The position numbers and the translations under genes are program-made. Positions 31,870 through 43,288 of a stretch of DNA of 64,000 nucleotides are shown here, piece after piece. The notes under the pieces are model-generated. The model was not told the origin of the DNA. It saw only the letters and a program-made list of their open reading frames with translations, and did not search any database. This DNA comes from Phyllostachys edulis (lineage: Eukaryota > Streptophyta > Magnoliopsida > Poales > Poaceae). The stretch lies in contig CM070563.1 in assembly GCA_036346405.1 (NCBI GenBank), positions 30,452,816 to 30,516,815 of the forward strand, given 5' to 3'. Within the stretch, counting starts at the first letter, position 1. Each line of letters starts with the position of its first letter.

Positions 31870-34267
31870 AGAATAACCCCAGTCCTACAAGGGCCTGGAA
31901 TGCTACTAAACTAACAGGTTAACCAAGTTAAAATAGAAGTCAAAATTCTAAATTTCAGCAGAACCTTCCCTATATAGTTAGCTATACCGGAGGTTCCAAC
32001 AACATAAATATCAAGACAATAGTGAAATCAACAAACATCAGAACCATCACAGAAGTATAATCTGATCTCAAGCAACTATATCAAAAGGATGAACTAAGTT
32101 CACACACAGTACTTAACCAATCTTAACGGAGAAGGGTTATCAGCCATAGCCAATATTTATTATTACAGTTCAACAATAATGAATGATTAAATTGAACTAA
32201 AATGAAATCCTGGACTTGATTAAGGTGAAGTGAAAGGTTAGTGTGTGTCTATTCCCTCCCCATGGGGCCAACCTCAAAGATCACCTAAAAAAACAACAAA
32301 CAACGCAAGAGTGAGTCCGAAACTCAGCAAGTACAATAAATAAATAAATAATACATATAACAACCATGATCATGTGAACATCATTGCAGTGTATGAAATA
32401 TGCACAGAACAGACACTTGAATGAATGGAATGAATGATTTGGATAAAATGAAGGGACTAAACACACGCATATACGGTATTCTTTGGTGACACACCGTCGG
32501 TGTTCACCTAAGCCCGCATTTAACAAAATGCGGGATCCAAGCCCCGTCTGAAGAACGTTTAAAGACGGGTGTCCCAAATCGCCCACATTGGAATGGTGGG
32601 TCTTACGTGCCCATCTTTGGAATTGATGGGTCTTATATATTGATCCACTCGTGGATTGAAACATGTATTGTGGATGCATGGTATGACTTATGAACATTGA
32701 AAAGACATGCTCTCTAATCATGGAGGTAGCACATATGGATTGAATAAGAACATTTAAATATTAACATGGTTCTTAGAAATACAAAATCAACAACAGGCAT
32801 TCAACATTTCATGATTATAGGAACATTGGGGTACTTGCCTTCCGAGTTGCGACGCGTTAGTAGGCAGTGGCGGTGCTCCTAAACCTGAAGCCTCTCCGCC
32901 TACACAACATATGCTCGAAATAAGAACAACATATAATAGGACGTTTCCATTAACGTTCTACAACGCATTCTCGAACATCCAAGAGTTAATTAATATAATT
33001 AGTCCAAAACAGACAACACCAACGCATACGTGAAACTGGACAGCGGCACGGAAAAGACCACAACTTTTAACCTGGGACTCGGAACGAGATGAGCCCAGTC
33101 CCTAAAGAAACTTAACGAACCAATCTACAACATTCTAGTTGACGAGATGACCCAAATCGGCCAAAACAAAAAGCTAACAAGCAGCTGAACATGAGAGACA
33201 GAGTCTGTCCCGACGAAACGCACAGTAGAGAAGAAAATAACACAACTATTGTTCTATAACTCCGATTAAGGCGTTCTTTAACATGCTAGAAAGGTTATGA
33301 AATTTGCTAAAACAATTTAGTTGGGTGGAAGCCCTTAATTTGCATCTAACAAAGACATATTTTAGAAGACAAACCAACAGATTCATCTCGTCAGGATTCG
33401 GGACAGCAAGATTGAAACCACCATAACTTTTGATCCGTATGTTGGAATTAGGTGATCTTAGTGGTATGGAAATCTGAGACAATATCCTACAATTCTCATA
33501 ACAGGGAGGATTCCTGATTCGGACCTTAACAATGTTCAAATTGCCATGCAAAGTGACTGCTGGAAATTAAATGATGTTCTGGACAGAGGTACAAAAATAG
33601 CCGTATCTTTCAAACCATAATCGGATTCAGGTGAACTCAGAGGCTATGGAAACCTGACGAAATAATCTACAACTCTCTAAGAGATCACAAGTCCTAATTC
33701 GGCCTTGATCTAAACGAAAATCAACGTTCACAGAGAAACGATGTCGATTCGAACTCGGCACTATTGATGAATCAATAATCAACCTCTACCAAGAACAAAT
33801 CTGAAACAAACAGCAGGATGTGAGATGATACTCTAGGAGATCGTGAGGCGCTGGTCCTTGCTTGGCTCACCAACGCACGACGACCTCTGGGCTCCCCCTT
33901 GTCTTGGCCGCAAACACCAAAAGGAGAGGAAAGAGCTGCTTTGCTCAATGGAGGAAGAAAGGGTCCGCCCAAGGAAGAAGGAGGCGCAAGCTTGGGATTC
34001 AGCAGGCGCCACCACCGGGGGGACAGCAAGGGCGGCGGCCAGAAAAGAATGGGGCAGGGTTGGGGAAAAATATTAGGGCAAGAACAGCTCCCCCTTTTTT
34101 TTTTACCTTTTGGCTGTTCCCCCATGGGCCTTTCGGCCATCTCCTTGGGCTTGTTGGCCAAGGGCCCAAGCCCAGGGCAGGGTAGAAGAGCTAAACAAAA
34201 CCCCCATTAACTTCTGATTTAACCAAGTGCTCAAGCTTCTGCCTCACAACCAAATCGGGGTATTACA
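31870..34267 (-). repeat. Element C 5' LTR (2.4 kb)
   Basis: It ends CGGGGTATTACA on the right, so in sense it starts TGTAATACCCCG. It contains a GC-rich segment (about 33830-34180), the AGGCAAGT block (32833-32840), a hairpin array (32467-32665) and the TGAGT/ACTCA hairpin (32312-32326). The flank after the LTR is ATTAT. I saw no captured gene in it. Confidence 0.82.
32467..32665. promoter_or_regulatory. Hairpin array in LTR C
   Basis: An H0-like hairpin GGTGA-CAC/GTG-TTCACC around a CCGTCG loop (about 32482-32508), then stems CGCATTT/AAATGCG, CCCGTCT/AGACGGG, CCCAC/GTGGG, CCCATC/GATGGG and ATCCAC/GTGGAT. Order and loop resemble L1 and E, while the stems differ. Confidence 0.55.
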
Positions 34268-36539
34268 ATTATATCATAATGAAGTAAGAGTTCCTTACTA
34301 GCTATAAGTTTTTTTAAAAAACAATCTCGACAGAGTTTCACTTGGATTTAAGACTAAACTAGATTATTGGAATAATCTAACATGTAATAGCTTGATAAGT
34401 CAATAACGAAGGTTTAAAGCAAAAATAAATAACAACCACATGGAGTACTCGACTAACTCAATTACAAAGTATATAAGTCACCACAAAGGATGAACACATT
34501 CTTAGAATGAGAGTAAATAATGGGTTCTCTTCAATTTAATCGGAAGTGTCTTATTATTTGTCATGGTGAATTTCCAGTGAAGTGCACCAAGGATTCTACC
34601 CCTTCCCATGCATGCCGCTCTCATAGGGAGTACCTAAAAAACATCAACAATAAGCGTGAGGCCTCGACTCAGCAAAGTACAACCAATGAGATAAACAAAT
34701 CATCATAAACAGATATAGAATATAACCTTGTTCCCATATAGTCATCAACAATAAATTCATGAATAATTCTCTTCTACTTTCATGCAAATGCAAATGCCAA
34801 GAATGCAACTCTCTTCCTTCTTTGCAATTACCGGTAATGCAGAGTAGTGGATCCGTTGATGCAAATTCAAGCCTGTGCCTTTTAGCATAGGGACCTCAAG
34901 CCCACACTCCACGAGTGTGGGGGACCTCATGCCTGTCCAATACATGACGGGTATCTCAAATGAATCAATACTTGGCTACTATGTAGTCCAAGACTCAAAG
35001 ATGAATGCTTTGATGCAAATGAACAGAGTATTCTTAATCGATCATGAGCAAATACCATTCAACAACAAGATCATGAATAAAATTTCATACAAGTAAAACA
35101 ATAGCACTTTTCATGAATTTATCTCCGCATATTCTATACACTGCTTGCACTTGCCTCAACCGTGTGACGGGTGACGACAAGTAGAGGGCTCTAACCCCAG
35201 TTTCACAGCACCACCTGAAAATCGTACAACATACTAAGAATACCATCCAAAAGTACACAAAAATGTAATAAAACTAAGTAGACATAACCGCTCCTAATCA
35301 CAACCCACAACTATACCATTCCTTCCCGAACACCATTCTGTCCAGAACAGAACAGTCACATTAGAAAAATCATAACTTTTGTTCTTTAGCTCCAAAAGTC
35401 ATGAACTCAGACTTTCTGGAATATACACAACTATATCCACAATTTCTCAGGTGATCAAAAGTTTAGATTATTTCATCTAAACCCTTGTTTTTAACTCCGA
35501 AGAACAATCTGTCATCTTTAGTAATCTCAACTTAGAAATTCCATATCTTTTAATTGTTTCATTCAAAAATAGAGATATAAGACATTCTGAAATCCACAGG
35601 GAATTATCTACCAAAATAAATTTAATCTATTTTTTTCAACTCTATGACAAACTTCACTAACTTAACATTTTTCCCCGACTGTCCCCAACAGAAGACAGAA
35701 CTGAATCGCATAGATCAAAATTTCATAACTCCTATTATACTTGTCTAAAAAATGTGATCTTGGACTTCTTGAAATCATTATAAAGTCATCTATCTAATAT
35801 CAAAAGTCCAAATTCATCTATTTTCAAATTTTAATTTACATAACCATGTTTGCTGCTCGAAATCCAGGAACTGAACAGGCACTCGGATTTGTAAAAATCA
35901 TAACTAATTATCTACTCATACAAATAATGCAAACAAAGACTTTACAAAAAGCTATTGAACTTGTCTACTTATCTCTAGCTGACACAAATCTCTAATTTCA
36001 CACTGAACTAATCCAAAACTACAAATCAACGGGACTGCAGATTACTGATTCACTAACAGCAGGGAAACTAATCTACTACTCGACAACATTCGCATAGAAA
36101 AATAATTAAACTAAATAATGGGGAACCGAAAAATCACCCTTGACGACCACGTTGGAGCCCACTAAAATCCCCACGAGGACTCTCTTTCCCCTTCCTTCTC
36201 CCTCTTCCTCTTCCTTCTCTACCTTTTTGGCCAACAACAGCAACAAGAAAGTAGGGAGGATGGCGCTTGGGAGAGTAGGAGCAGCAGGGGGCATCTACTG
36301 TAGCACGAGGGCGACTGTAGCATGGCGTCTATTATAACAGGGGTGGCTAGGGTTTGGTGTTCCCCGCTTGCCTTATAGTGGGCTGCTAGTCCACTCATGG
36401 GCCTTGGGCCACTATGGCCGGCTACCCCCCCCTCCCACTTGAAGCGGCCCATTCCTCTCCCAAAATTCTAAATTTTTATTTCTAATTATATTTAATTTCA
36501 GTACTAATCACTTATTTGTTTTATAAACAAGATATTACA
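34268..36539 (-). repeat. Element D 3' LTR, left end missing
   Basis: It ends GATATTACA at 36539 against a PPT, as in L1. Its left part corresponds to L1 LTR from about 1310 onward in L1 coordinates, so some hundreds of bases of the U5 end were lost with the insertion of C or the later deletion. It holds TGAG/CTCA (34657-34671), palindrome ATTACCGGTAAT and a worn hairpin array (34827-34991), ACTTGCCT (35149-35156), a long AT-rich intron-like stretch (35230-36060) ending in sense TTTTCAGGTGGTG, and a GC-richer part (36120-36440). Unlike L1 and L2 it carries no captured gene at that place. Confidence 0.82.
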
Positions 36540-36815
36540 TTCTACCCCCTTAAACATAATTCGACCCCGAATTCTACTTGTTCTATTCGCAAGGATGCCA
36601 CAACTAAAACGGAACAACAGATAACATATACCCGACGTGAACAATTTTGGATACTGCTCACGCAAGCAAGACTCTAGCTCCCAAGTCTCTTCTCGCTCAG
36701 ACCGACGTGACCACAACACCATAACGTATACCAACGTCTATACCTCAACACTCTCTCTGCCCTCTCCAGTACACGCATCAAACGAGATTGGTACGGTCTT
36801 ACTCATTGGTCAATG
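36540..36815 (-). mobile_element. Element D internal region, part 1 (PPT side)
   Basis: The PPT (36540-36552) and its GAATTCG-GGGT-CGAATTA stem-loop (36557-36574) are followed by a chromodomain remnant: the minus strand still reads SEREETWELESCLREQYPKL and FTSG at 36590-36700, the usual end of Tekay-type chromovirus Pol. So D descends from a coding chromovirus. It is cut at 36820 by L2, which duplicated GCTCT (36816-36820 and 46478-46482). Confidence 0.85.
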
Positions 36816-37584
36816 GCTCTTGTAATACCCCATTAGATTAAATAGATTGAAGTCGACATAGAAAAAGGATTTAAAAGGAAAAGAATTAAGAGAAGGGAGA
36901 GGATTTAGGGGAGCTGGGCCGCCGGCCCATAAACCAAACCATAGTCGAACTGTGCATACAAGAGGAAAAGGGGGTAGGACAAAAAAAATCACCCTAGCCG
37001 AGCTACAGCCGCCGCCCAGCCTTTTCCTCCTGCTCCCATCCCTGGCGCCGCCCTCTGCTCGCTCCCCTCCCTAGCGCCGCCCTCTGCTCGCTCCCTTCCA
37101 TGGCGCCGCAAGACTGACTCTTGGCTCACCATGAGCGCCTCCTCGCCCGGGCGCCGTGGGTCCTTCTTGCCCCCGCCTCCGATGCCGCCATCGGTCTCCC
37201 GACCTCAGCAAAGACGGCCCAAGACCGGCGGCGACGCCACCACGCTCGCCGACTCGCCCATCATGGCGCTGGCCGGCTCTAGCGCCGTCATCCGCGCCGC
37301 TTCCTGGTCGTCGCCGTTCCCCGTTCCTCTCACGATCAAACTCGAGCATCACCAAATCCGAAGCCGCCGAAGCGCACGCCATTCCAAGGAACTCTTATCT
37401 GCTCCTCCTCCTTCACTTCTACTGGATTGGGGTGTAGTGGAGATCCATCGATCCGGTCTGATTCCTTTTGTTGGTAAGAAAGCCCTAACTTGCTTGGATT
37501 TGATTGGATGTGATTGTTGAGTTCCCCTTCAAATCAAAATCTTCCTTTCTCTCCATCCAGTTAGTTGCCGGATTTGTTTGCGGC

Positions 37585-37823
37585 GTGATCGAGGAGTTCA
37601 ACTTCTGGCGCTGCAAGCCCGAGGCCGTGGAGGCGGTGGCCACCATCACGGCGCTCGCTGCCGTCATCCGCTCCAGCAGGGCCACCACCATGATGGAGCT
37701 CGAGACCGAGCTCAAGAAGGCATCCGACAACTCAAGTCCTGGGATGCTACTTCCATTTCTCTGTCTGCTGCTTGTGATTTGTTCATGCGGTTTGTAACGA
37801 GAACCTCACATTTGGAGCATGAG
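37585..37823 (+). pseudogene. Captured eIF2B-alpha fragment (5' LTR copy)
   Basis: Matches the N-terminal part of plant translation initiation factor eIF2B subunit alpha, a regulatory subunit of the eIF2 guanine-nucleotide exchange factor: VIEEFNFWRCKPE, ITALAAVIRSSRATTMMELE, ELKKASD, then in another frame KSWDATSISLSAACDLFMRF and [11 protein letters not shown] one-base loss near 37731 causes the shift. The same loss is in the other LTR (44047-44285), so it predates insertion. Upstream (37545-37565) is TTTCTCTCCATCCAG, like an intron end. The rest of the subunit is missing, so it is non-functional. Sense to L2. Confidence 0.9.
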
Positions 37824-37989
37824 GGGATGGAGGAGTGGTGATGCTTTGAATTCGCCACCATATTTCTGCCTTGGAGTTCTCTGGGAATGCTTTCGATGAG
37901 TGGAGTTTTTGGGGCTGATGTACCCCTTGTGTGAATGACAATGATTCTGTGATACAGTAATATGTGCCGTACCTATCTGTTATATAGCT

Positions 37990-38430
37990 GAATGCAGACC
38001 AATCAAGCCTTTCAACAAGGATCAGGCACCCTTGGGAGGAAAGTGATGGGGAATATATGGATACTAGCAGCGAAGGTAGCAGTGGAACTGATGCTGACCG
38101 ATTAAGTGGTTCATCCTTGGAAGCTACATGTTGACTGGAGAATGGAGGCCTTCAAAGGGATGATGGTGAAGTGCATTCACCATCTACTAATCCGATGTTC
38201 GAGTATCTGGAGAAAGATTGACCTTTTGGTAGAGAACCTTTATCAGAGAAGGTATTGAATCTTGCAAGTAAGTTCAGTTAAAGACATTGAAGCGTGATCT
38301 CGCCGCCAACTATTTGGGTATGCTCTGTTGCATGGTACCCCTTATATAGAATCCCCACTGGACCAACACTCAAGGATCTCGACGCAGGTTTCTTAACATT
38401 TCATTTCTTAGCAGCGCCTTCCAAGGGCGG
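37990..38430 (+). pseudogene. Captured DUF789-protein fragment (5' LTR copy)
   Basis: Translation in shifting frames gives [46 protein letters not shown] and then VAWYPLYRIPTGPTLKDLDA with FLTFHFL, which match the plant DUF789 family (function unknown). Stops follow EATC and EKD, and indels lie near 38275-38300. The fragment ends where the common LTR sequence GGTGGTGAACCC resumes. It is in sense orientation and directly downstream of the eIF2B-alpha fragment, with about 165 bases between. Confidence 0.8.
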
Positions 38431-38875
38431 TGGTGAACCCGGCGCTAGCACGTTTTGCCATTTGTCACCCATCTCACGGTTAAGGCAAGTGCAAGTATTA
38501 TTGATGAGTTATTATATTATATACTTGATGAATGCCATAGTTTAATGATGATGCTTACTGCTTAGTAATGTCGACGAGCATGAGTGATATAGTTTAATGA
38601 TAATGTTTTTACGACGATGCTTATGTGGTGAAACTTACATGGAGATGTTTACATGACGACGCATGCTAATGTTTATGTGATGACGCTTACATGGTGGTGT
38701 TTACATGAGAATGCCTACATGTCAAGGTTTAAATGATAATGTTTACATGGTAATGGTTTCATGATTGATGGCAATATTGATGGGCCAAGGTGAGCAATGA
38801 GACTATCTTGTTAATGATGACAATGATGATTTGGTATCGTGCTTTAAATCTTGCATCATGCCATTCATTTCTGAA

Positions 38876-39125
38876 CCTTGGACTACGTGGTAGCCAAGGG
38901 GTTGTTTCCTTGAGGTCCCTGTCAGGCATTGGATGGGCGTTAGGTCCCCATCATGTATTGGACGGGCTTTGTTCCCCACACCCGTGGAAAGTCATGTAAC
39001 TAATCCGGTGAGGTCGGTGAGAACTGTTACATGACTTGGAGTGTGGGCTTGGATCCCTGTGCCTAGAGGGCACAGGCCGTGAGTAGGTATCGACGGATAC
39101 CCTACTCGGCATTACCGGTAATTGC
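38876..39125. promoter_or_regulatory. Hairpin array in L2 LTR (left)
   Basis: In sense: H4 CCTTGG-CTAC/GTAG-CCAAGG (38877-38899); H3 CCCATC/GGACGGG type (about 38946-38966); H2, now enlarged by an inserted perfect 12-base inverted repeat AAGTCATGTAAC/GTTACATGACTT (38989-39000, 39026-39037); H1 CCTGTGCC/GGCACAGG (39056-39076); H0 GTAGGTATC/GATACC-CTAC with loop GACG (about 39082-39106); and palindrome ATTACCGGTAAT (39111-39122). This is the mirror order of L1, as expected for opposite orientation. Confidence 0.6.
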
Positions 39126-39362
39126 TAAGAAGTGAAGAGGTGCATTCATGACATGTTCATCGCATTTCTGCATAAGATTTGGATTTGGTTGTTCGGCATA
39201 AAATATTGTTGTTCAAGGTGTGACTGTTTATTCCCTTTGCATGCTTTTGATGCTATCATAATAGATGGATTTGTGGTATACAATGATGTTGTTCATGATG
39301 TAATTGTTTATCTTCCCTTTGACTACTTATGATGCTATGTTAGATTTACTATTGCACTTTGC

Positions 39363-39377
39363 TGAGTCGTGGACTCA
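39363..39377. promoter_or_regulatory. Conserved TGAGTC/GACTCA hairpin in L2 LTR (left)
   Basis: TGAGTCGTGGACTCA, a 6-base stem with 3-base loop, followed by CACTTGCTG; right copy at 45827-45841. It lies 636 bases from the LTR end. Confidence 0.6.
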
Positions 39378-40015
39378 CACTTGCTGTGTTGTGCTTACTA
39401 GGTACCTCTCGAGGCAGCGACATGCATGGGAAAGGTTAGACTTGGTGCACGTCACATAATCACTAACCACAATGAATAACCTAGTCCATTTAACCACAAT
39501 TCCTATTCTTGATAATTGCTCTAGATTCAGATTGTGACCATCCTTCGTGGTGGTTGATTTAATTGTGGTCATGGATGGTCCATTTATATTCTTATTCATT
39601 CATTGATTGAGTTCATTTAATTTTCGTTGATGAGTTATAATATTTGGTTGATGGTTTATTGAGTTGTTGAAATTAATTGGTTCAGTAGAGTCTCAATAAT
39701 TTGTAATAGGGTTGATTAGAAAATTATGGATGCCCTTTTGATTATGCTATAGTTGTTTAGCTTATCCTAGATGTCCTCTGATGATTCGTTAATTTGGATG
39801 ATTTGATTGTTGATTGATGCTATATTAAACTATTTGAACCTTCGGTATAGCCATCTATACAAAGGAGGTTCTGCCGGATTGTAGAGAAATGTCTTAGTTT
39901 CATTTGGTTAAATTATTATTATTGTTTGAAAAATGGTTGAAATTATTCCGTTTTGACATTGTACGCTAGTCTTTTAGGTAGCATCTTGGCTTCCGCATAG
40001 CCAAGGTGTTACAGT

Positions 40016-40027
40016 TGGTATCAGAGC
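40016..40027 (+). promoter_or_regulatory. L2 primer binding site (initiator Met-tRNA)
   Basis: TGGTATCAGAGC, a perfect match, two bases after the LTR end, followed by GGGCTTTACGTCCGTGG. Confidence 0.95.
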
Positions 40028-43000
40028 GGGCTTTACGTCCGTGGTAGTTGAAATATTAACATGTCACACTGTGCACAGTAAGATGGCAATGGGTCAAGCA
40101 TTGTATTTACGTTTTCGTTATGTCGTTTTGAACATTGTTGTTATGAATTGATCATGAAGGCTTATGATATGCCCATATGATTATTATGGTAATAATAGTA
40201 GATGACGAGAGATCGTGGTTGTGGTTGTAACCTTGGGTTGCCAGGTTGCACCACCGTTGGTGTAATAGATTTATGAAGCATCTTCCTCGAATCAACTAGT
40301 TCCAGGTGTTGAGTATGAGTTTCTTGGGAGAATTATTGTCCTCTTTGAGCTTGGAATGGTTATTCTTGTTCAAATGCGATGGATGGGTTTTCTGGGGTTA
40401 TTGGTTCGTTGCAGTTGAGAAGAGTTCATCGGTCTTTGTTGGTTTCTTAAAGCAAACCTTTGATCTCCTGAATGACGAGATGTTTTGCTATTTATAACTA
40501 TAGTTGATTTATAGGATTGATCTCTTACTTGGAAGTTCTGTCCTTCTTGTTGGGAGGCACGACTCGTTAATCGTTTGGTACTTTGGTTATTGGAACCTTT
40601 AATTTGCATGTTCTTCAACGTGTGGAAGCTTTTGGCCCCAATGTATTCTTCTCGGGGTACTCTGAGTACTGAGTTTTAAGGCTTCCCTTTCATGAGGGAA
40701 AGCGTCAAAGTTCATTTGCATTGTCCTGCCTTGGTGAAGTTAGAGCAATCATTGTTTTTCGACTGATGAGGTATCTTTGCTACTTGTAAATGTTGCTATT
40801 GACAAGATTGTTCTTTTTCACGAAAGTCCTACCTTTCTTGTTGAAAAATGTGATCCGGTGATTCGTTTGGTATTTTGGATAATGGAAATTTTCTTTTACA
40901 AACTTCATTGAAGAAAGTTTTGAGTCTACTTGTTTCTTTTGGAGTAGTTGGAATGTTGGAGTTTAGAACCTTTTCTTTGAATCAGAAAGAGTCAAAACCC
41001 TTTGCAAAGTTTTGTGATGTTAAGTGAGAAACTGTAAGTAAAGAAGATAATTGATATGACGTCAAGTTGGGTTATCGGCGCGATGCATATTTAATCTTAA
41101 CCAATATCCTCGGTAGCGTAGCCGGTTAATATTTTTGCGGCCTTGTATTGAATACTTGACGAGATTTAACTTAGAATATAATTATACCTGTTTAGGATCA
41201 ACAGGGTTACTAAGGAGAGTGAATATCGATCCGAATCTATGTTGTAAACATCTAATTGATGGTCTTACATAAACGCTAGATTTACCAAATTCCTGACATG
41301 CTAAAAATGTTGAAACCTGTATAAAGGACTGGAAGGATGTTGGGGTATCGATGTGTGAAACGTTGTTTTATAGAAATTATGCTAGCAAATCATTAATCGT
41401 GTTTTGAACTGACTTCTAAACATAAGGTGAAATGTTGAACCTATGTTATAAGTGGTTATGTGATTGCAAATAGAATTAGCCTCATATTTACACACATGAT
41501 TAATTCAATGGACAAGCGATAGTGAGAGCTGAAGTTGGTGTTGAGCACACCAACAGTCGAGTAGATAAATTTCGTAAGTGGTCTTTGATAGCGTGCCTTG
41601 CGAAGTTACTATTACATAGTATGTTCTTGTTAAGATAAATTTGTTTCAACCCTATGGCTTGTGTTTCTCTTAGGAAGCTTTATAATGGGGTAATAAAGTT
41701 TGTTAATTCTTGGCACTAATGTGCAGTAAGAGTATTTGAGGATTGGAGTCAAGTTTTATGACTTGTGGTTATTTGAATCGCGCTTAAACCTTCTGCTCTG
41801 TCCGCTCAAGAGTTGTCGAGTTTTAATCGCAATGTCCTTTTCTTATTGGTTATTATTTGCTATTCTCTTTTGAGGGGTGTGTACCCTCAACTGTGATCCC
41901 AGTTTTGATTTCCAAGGTCATCGTTATTGGAATATCTCTTTTGGTCTCGTGCTCACCGTGAGGAGCAATGTTTTCCTGTGTGTCGAAACTTGTTCTTGTT
42001 CGCCTCTTCCTTTTGAGAAAGGATCAACCGATTTGTGTTGCAAAGTTTTTGTTAAGCTTAAGCTGGCAACTGCTTGTTGGTAGCCAAATAATGGTAGTGG
42101 TGAGATTTTGGTACCAAGCTATTGGAGGAGTAGTAGAAGATGAATTGGTTTTGACCTGTACCTCTGGGAGGAAAATTGATTCAAATGGAATGATTGTCGT
42201 GAAGTAAAAACTGATTAGTGATACGACTAAGTAGAACCTATGATAAAGTGTAGTCCCAGAACCTCAGTTCATGTTGAAATATTGAGATTTATCGAAGGTA
42301 TGGAAACATTGATCAATTTTATAGAGTAACACAATTGGATTGTTTTGCACGATTGTGTGGGTGATTCCTAATGATATCAATGAGTGAGTATGTTGGAATT
42401 GTGGGAATGTTAGAGATTTAATTTGATGATTCCTCTATCTGTTATAAGGGGATTTCGCTGTAGAGGTCTTGGAGGTTAAATTTGGGCTTTGCATTTTTAT
42501 GCTAGATCTTTGGTCGCCCAATGATTGTGTAGAGAAACTAGAATTATGGAGTATTCCGAGCAGTGCATTGATCAGTGATAGAACCCTTCTGATGAAGTAC
42601 ATAAGCATGTGTATTGAGGATTCTGAATTGTTTACTCTTAAAAAGTTGACGGTGAAGTGATTGCGTCAAATCTATTTTGAGGTGCGGTGGGTGCTTTCTG
42701 TCAAATTAATTTGGTTAGTAGAAGGAGTTGTGTAGAGTGTTTTGGTGGGGATCAATAGAGCTTTTCCGCAAAGGTGTGGGTGATGTATTTTGGATTGAGC
42801 ATAATTTGGGAATGTTAAATTAAGAAGTTTGAGCTCGTGTGGTATGTAATGAATTCGAATTCCAAGGTTTGCGGGAAGTTTTACTCCTAAGAGAGACTGA
42901 GGAAAAGGATGTTTTGTCGGGTAGTGAAGCATTTCTTGTTTCTCGTTTGAGCTTTGGGTTGTTGACGGATGTCTTTCGCAATTTGAGCTTGGCTTTTGAG

Positions 43001-43252
43001 GGCACGTGTGGTCCTTACCTGTTCAGAAAGAAGAAAGGAAATATTTGATTTGGTGTTTGAGCGGTTGCTCTTTTGGCTTATGTGGCGTTTCTTTGTAAAC
43101 TGTCTTTTTGGAAAGCGGAAGGGATTTCAAGATGAATCTTAAGCTTTTGAGTTTGACCCTTTTGTTGTAAAGTTGCGTTTAAGTGAATTCTGATGAGAAT
43201 CTGTTGTTTAACTTTAGTTGTAGATGTTCTTTCGAGTAGGGTGACGTCAGTA
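40028..43252 (+). other. Non-coding internal region of L2
   Basis: No domain recognised; longest frames are about 80 codons. It is homologous, in reverse, to the interior of L1 (3934-7565) and to D. AT-rich throughout. I see no chromodomain remnant as clear as that in D, but the last 60 bases before the PPT (TTTAGTTGTAGATGTTCTTTC) resemble the 3' end of G (about 56115-56145). Confidence 0.7.
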
Positions 43253-43288
43253 GAATTCGAGGTCGAATTCTGTTAAGGGGGGGTAGAA
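43253..43288 (+). promoter_or_regulatory. L2 polypurine tract and upstream stem-loop
   Basis: The stem-loop GAATTCG-AGGT-CGAATTC (43253-43270) is followed by TGTTAAGGGGGGGTAGAA directly against the LTR. Same arrangement as G, with one loop base changed. Confidence 0.88.

Larger units (their letters stand above)
28933..34267 (-). mobile_element. Element C: 5' half of a Ty3/gypsy element
   Basis: From high to low coordinates: 5' LTR (about 31870-34267), a worn PBS, gag with two zinc knuckles, protease and RT. RNase H, integrase, PPT and 3' LTR are missing because a deletion joined RT codon block [11 protein letters not shown] to the B LTR. Its gag and protease resemble those of G (CFRCGGEHRASEC type knuckle, DVVTGTLLVDS, FSPGG blocks), so C and G are related families. 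It was probably inserted in the 3' LTR of D, whose left part is also missing. Confidence 0.87.
36821..40013 (+). repeat. L2 5' LTR
   Basis: In order: U3 start; GC-rich segment (about 36990-37400) with many GCCGCC runs; a possible donor GGTAAGAAAGCC near 37472; captured eIF2B-alpha (37585-37823) and DUF789 (37990-38430) fragments; GGTGGTGAACCC; AGGCAAGT (38483-38490); a long ATG-rich stretch; hairpin array (38876-39125); TGAGTC/GACTCA hairpin (39363-39377); U5 end. The GC-rich part differs strongly from its sister LTR while the rest is close. Confidence 0.94.

Noticed and set aside
33772..34210. Overlapping frames in the GC-rich segment of LTR C
   Set aside because: No recognisable domain; open on both strands because of composition.
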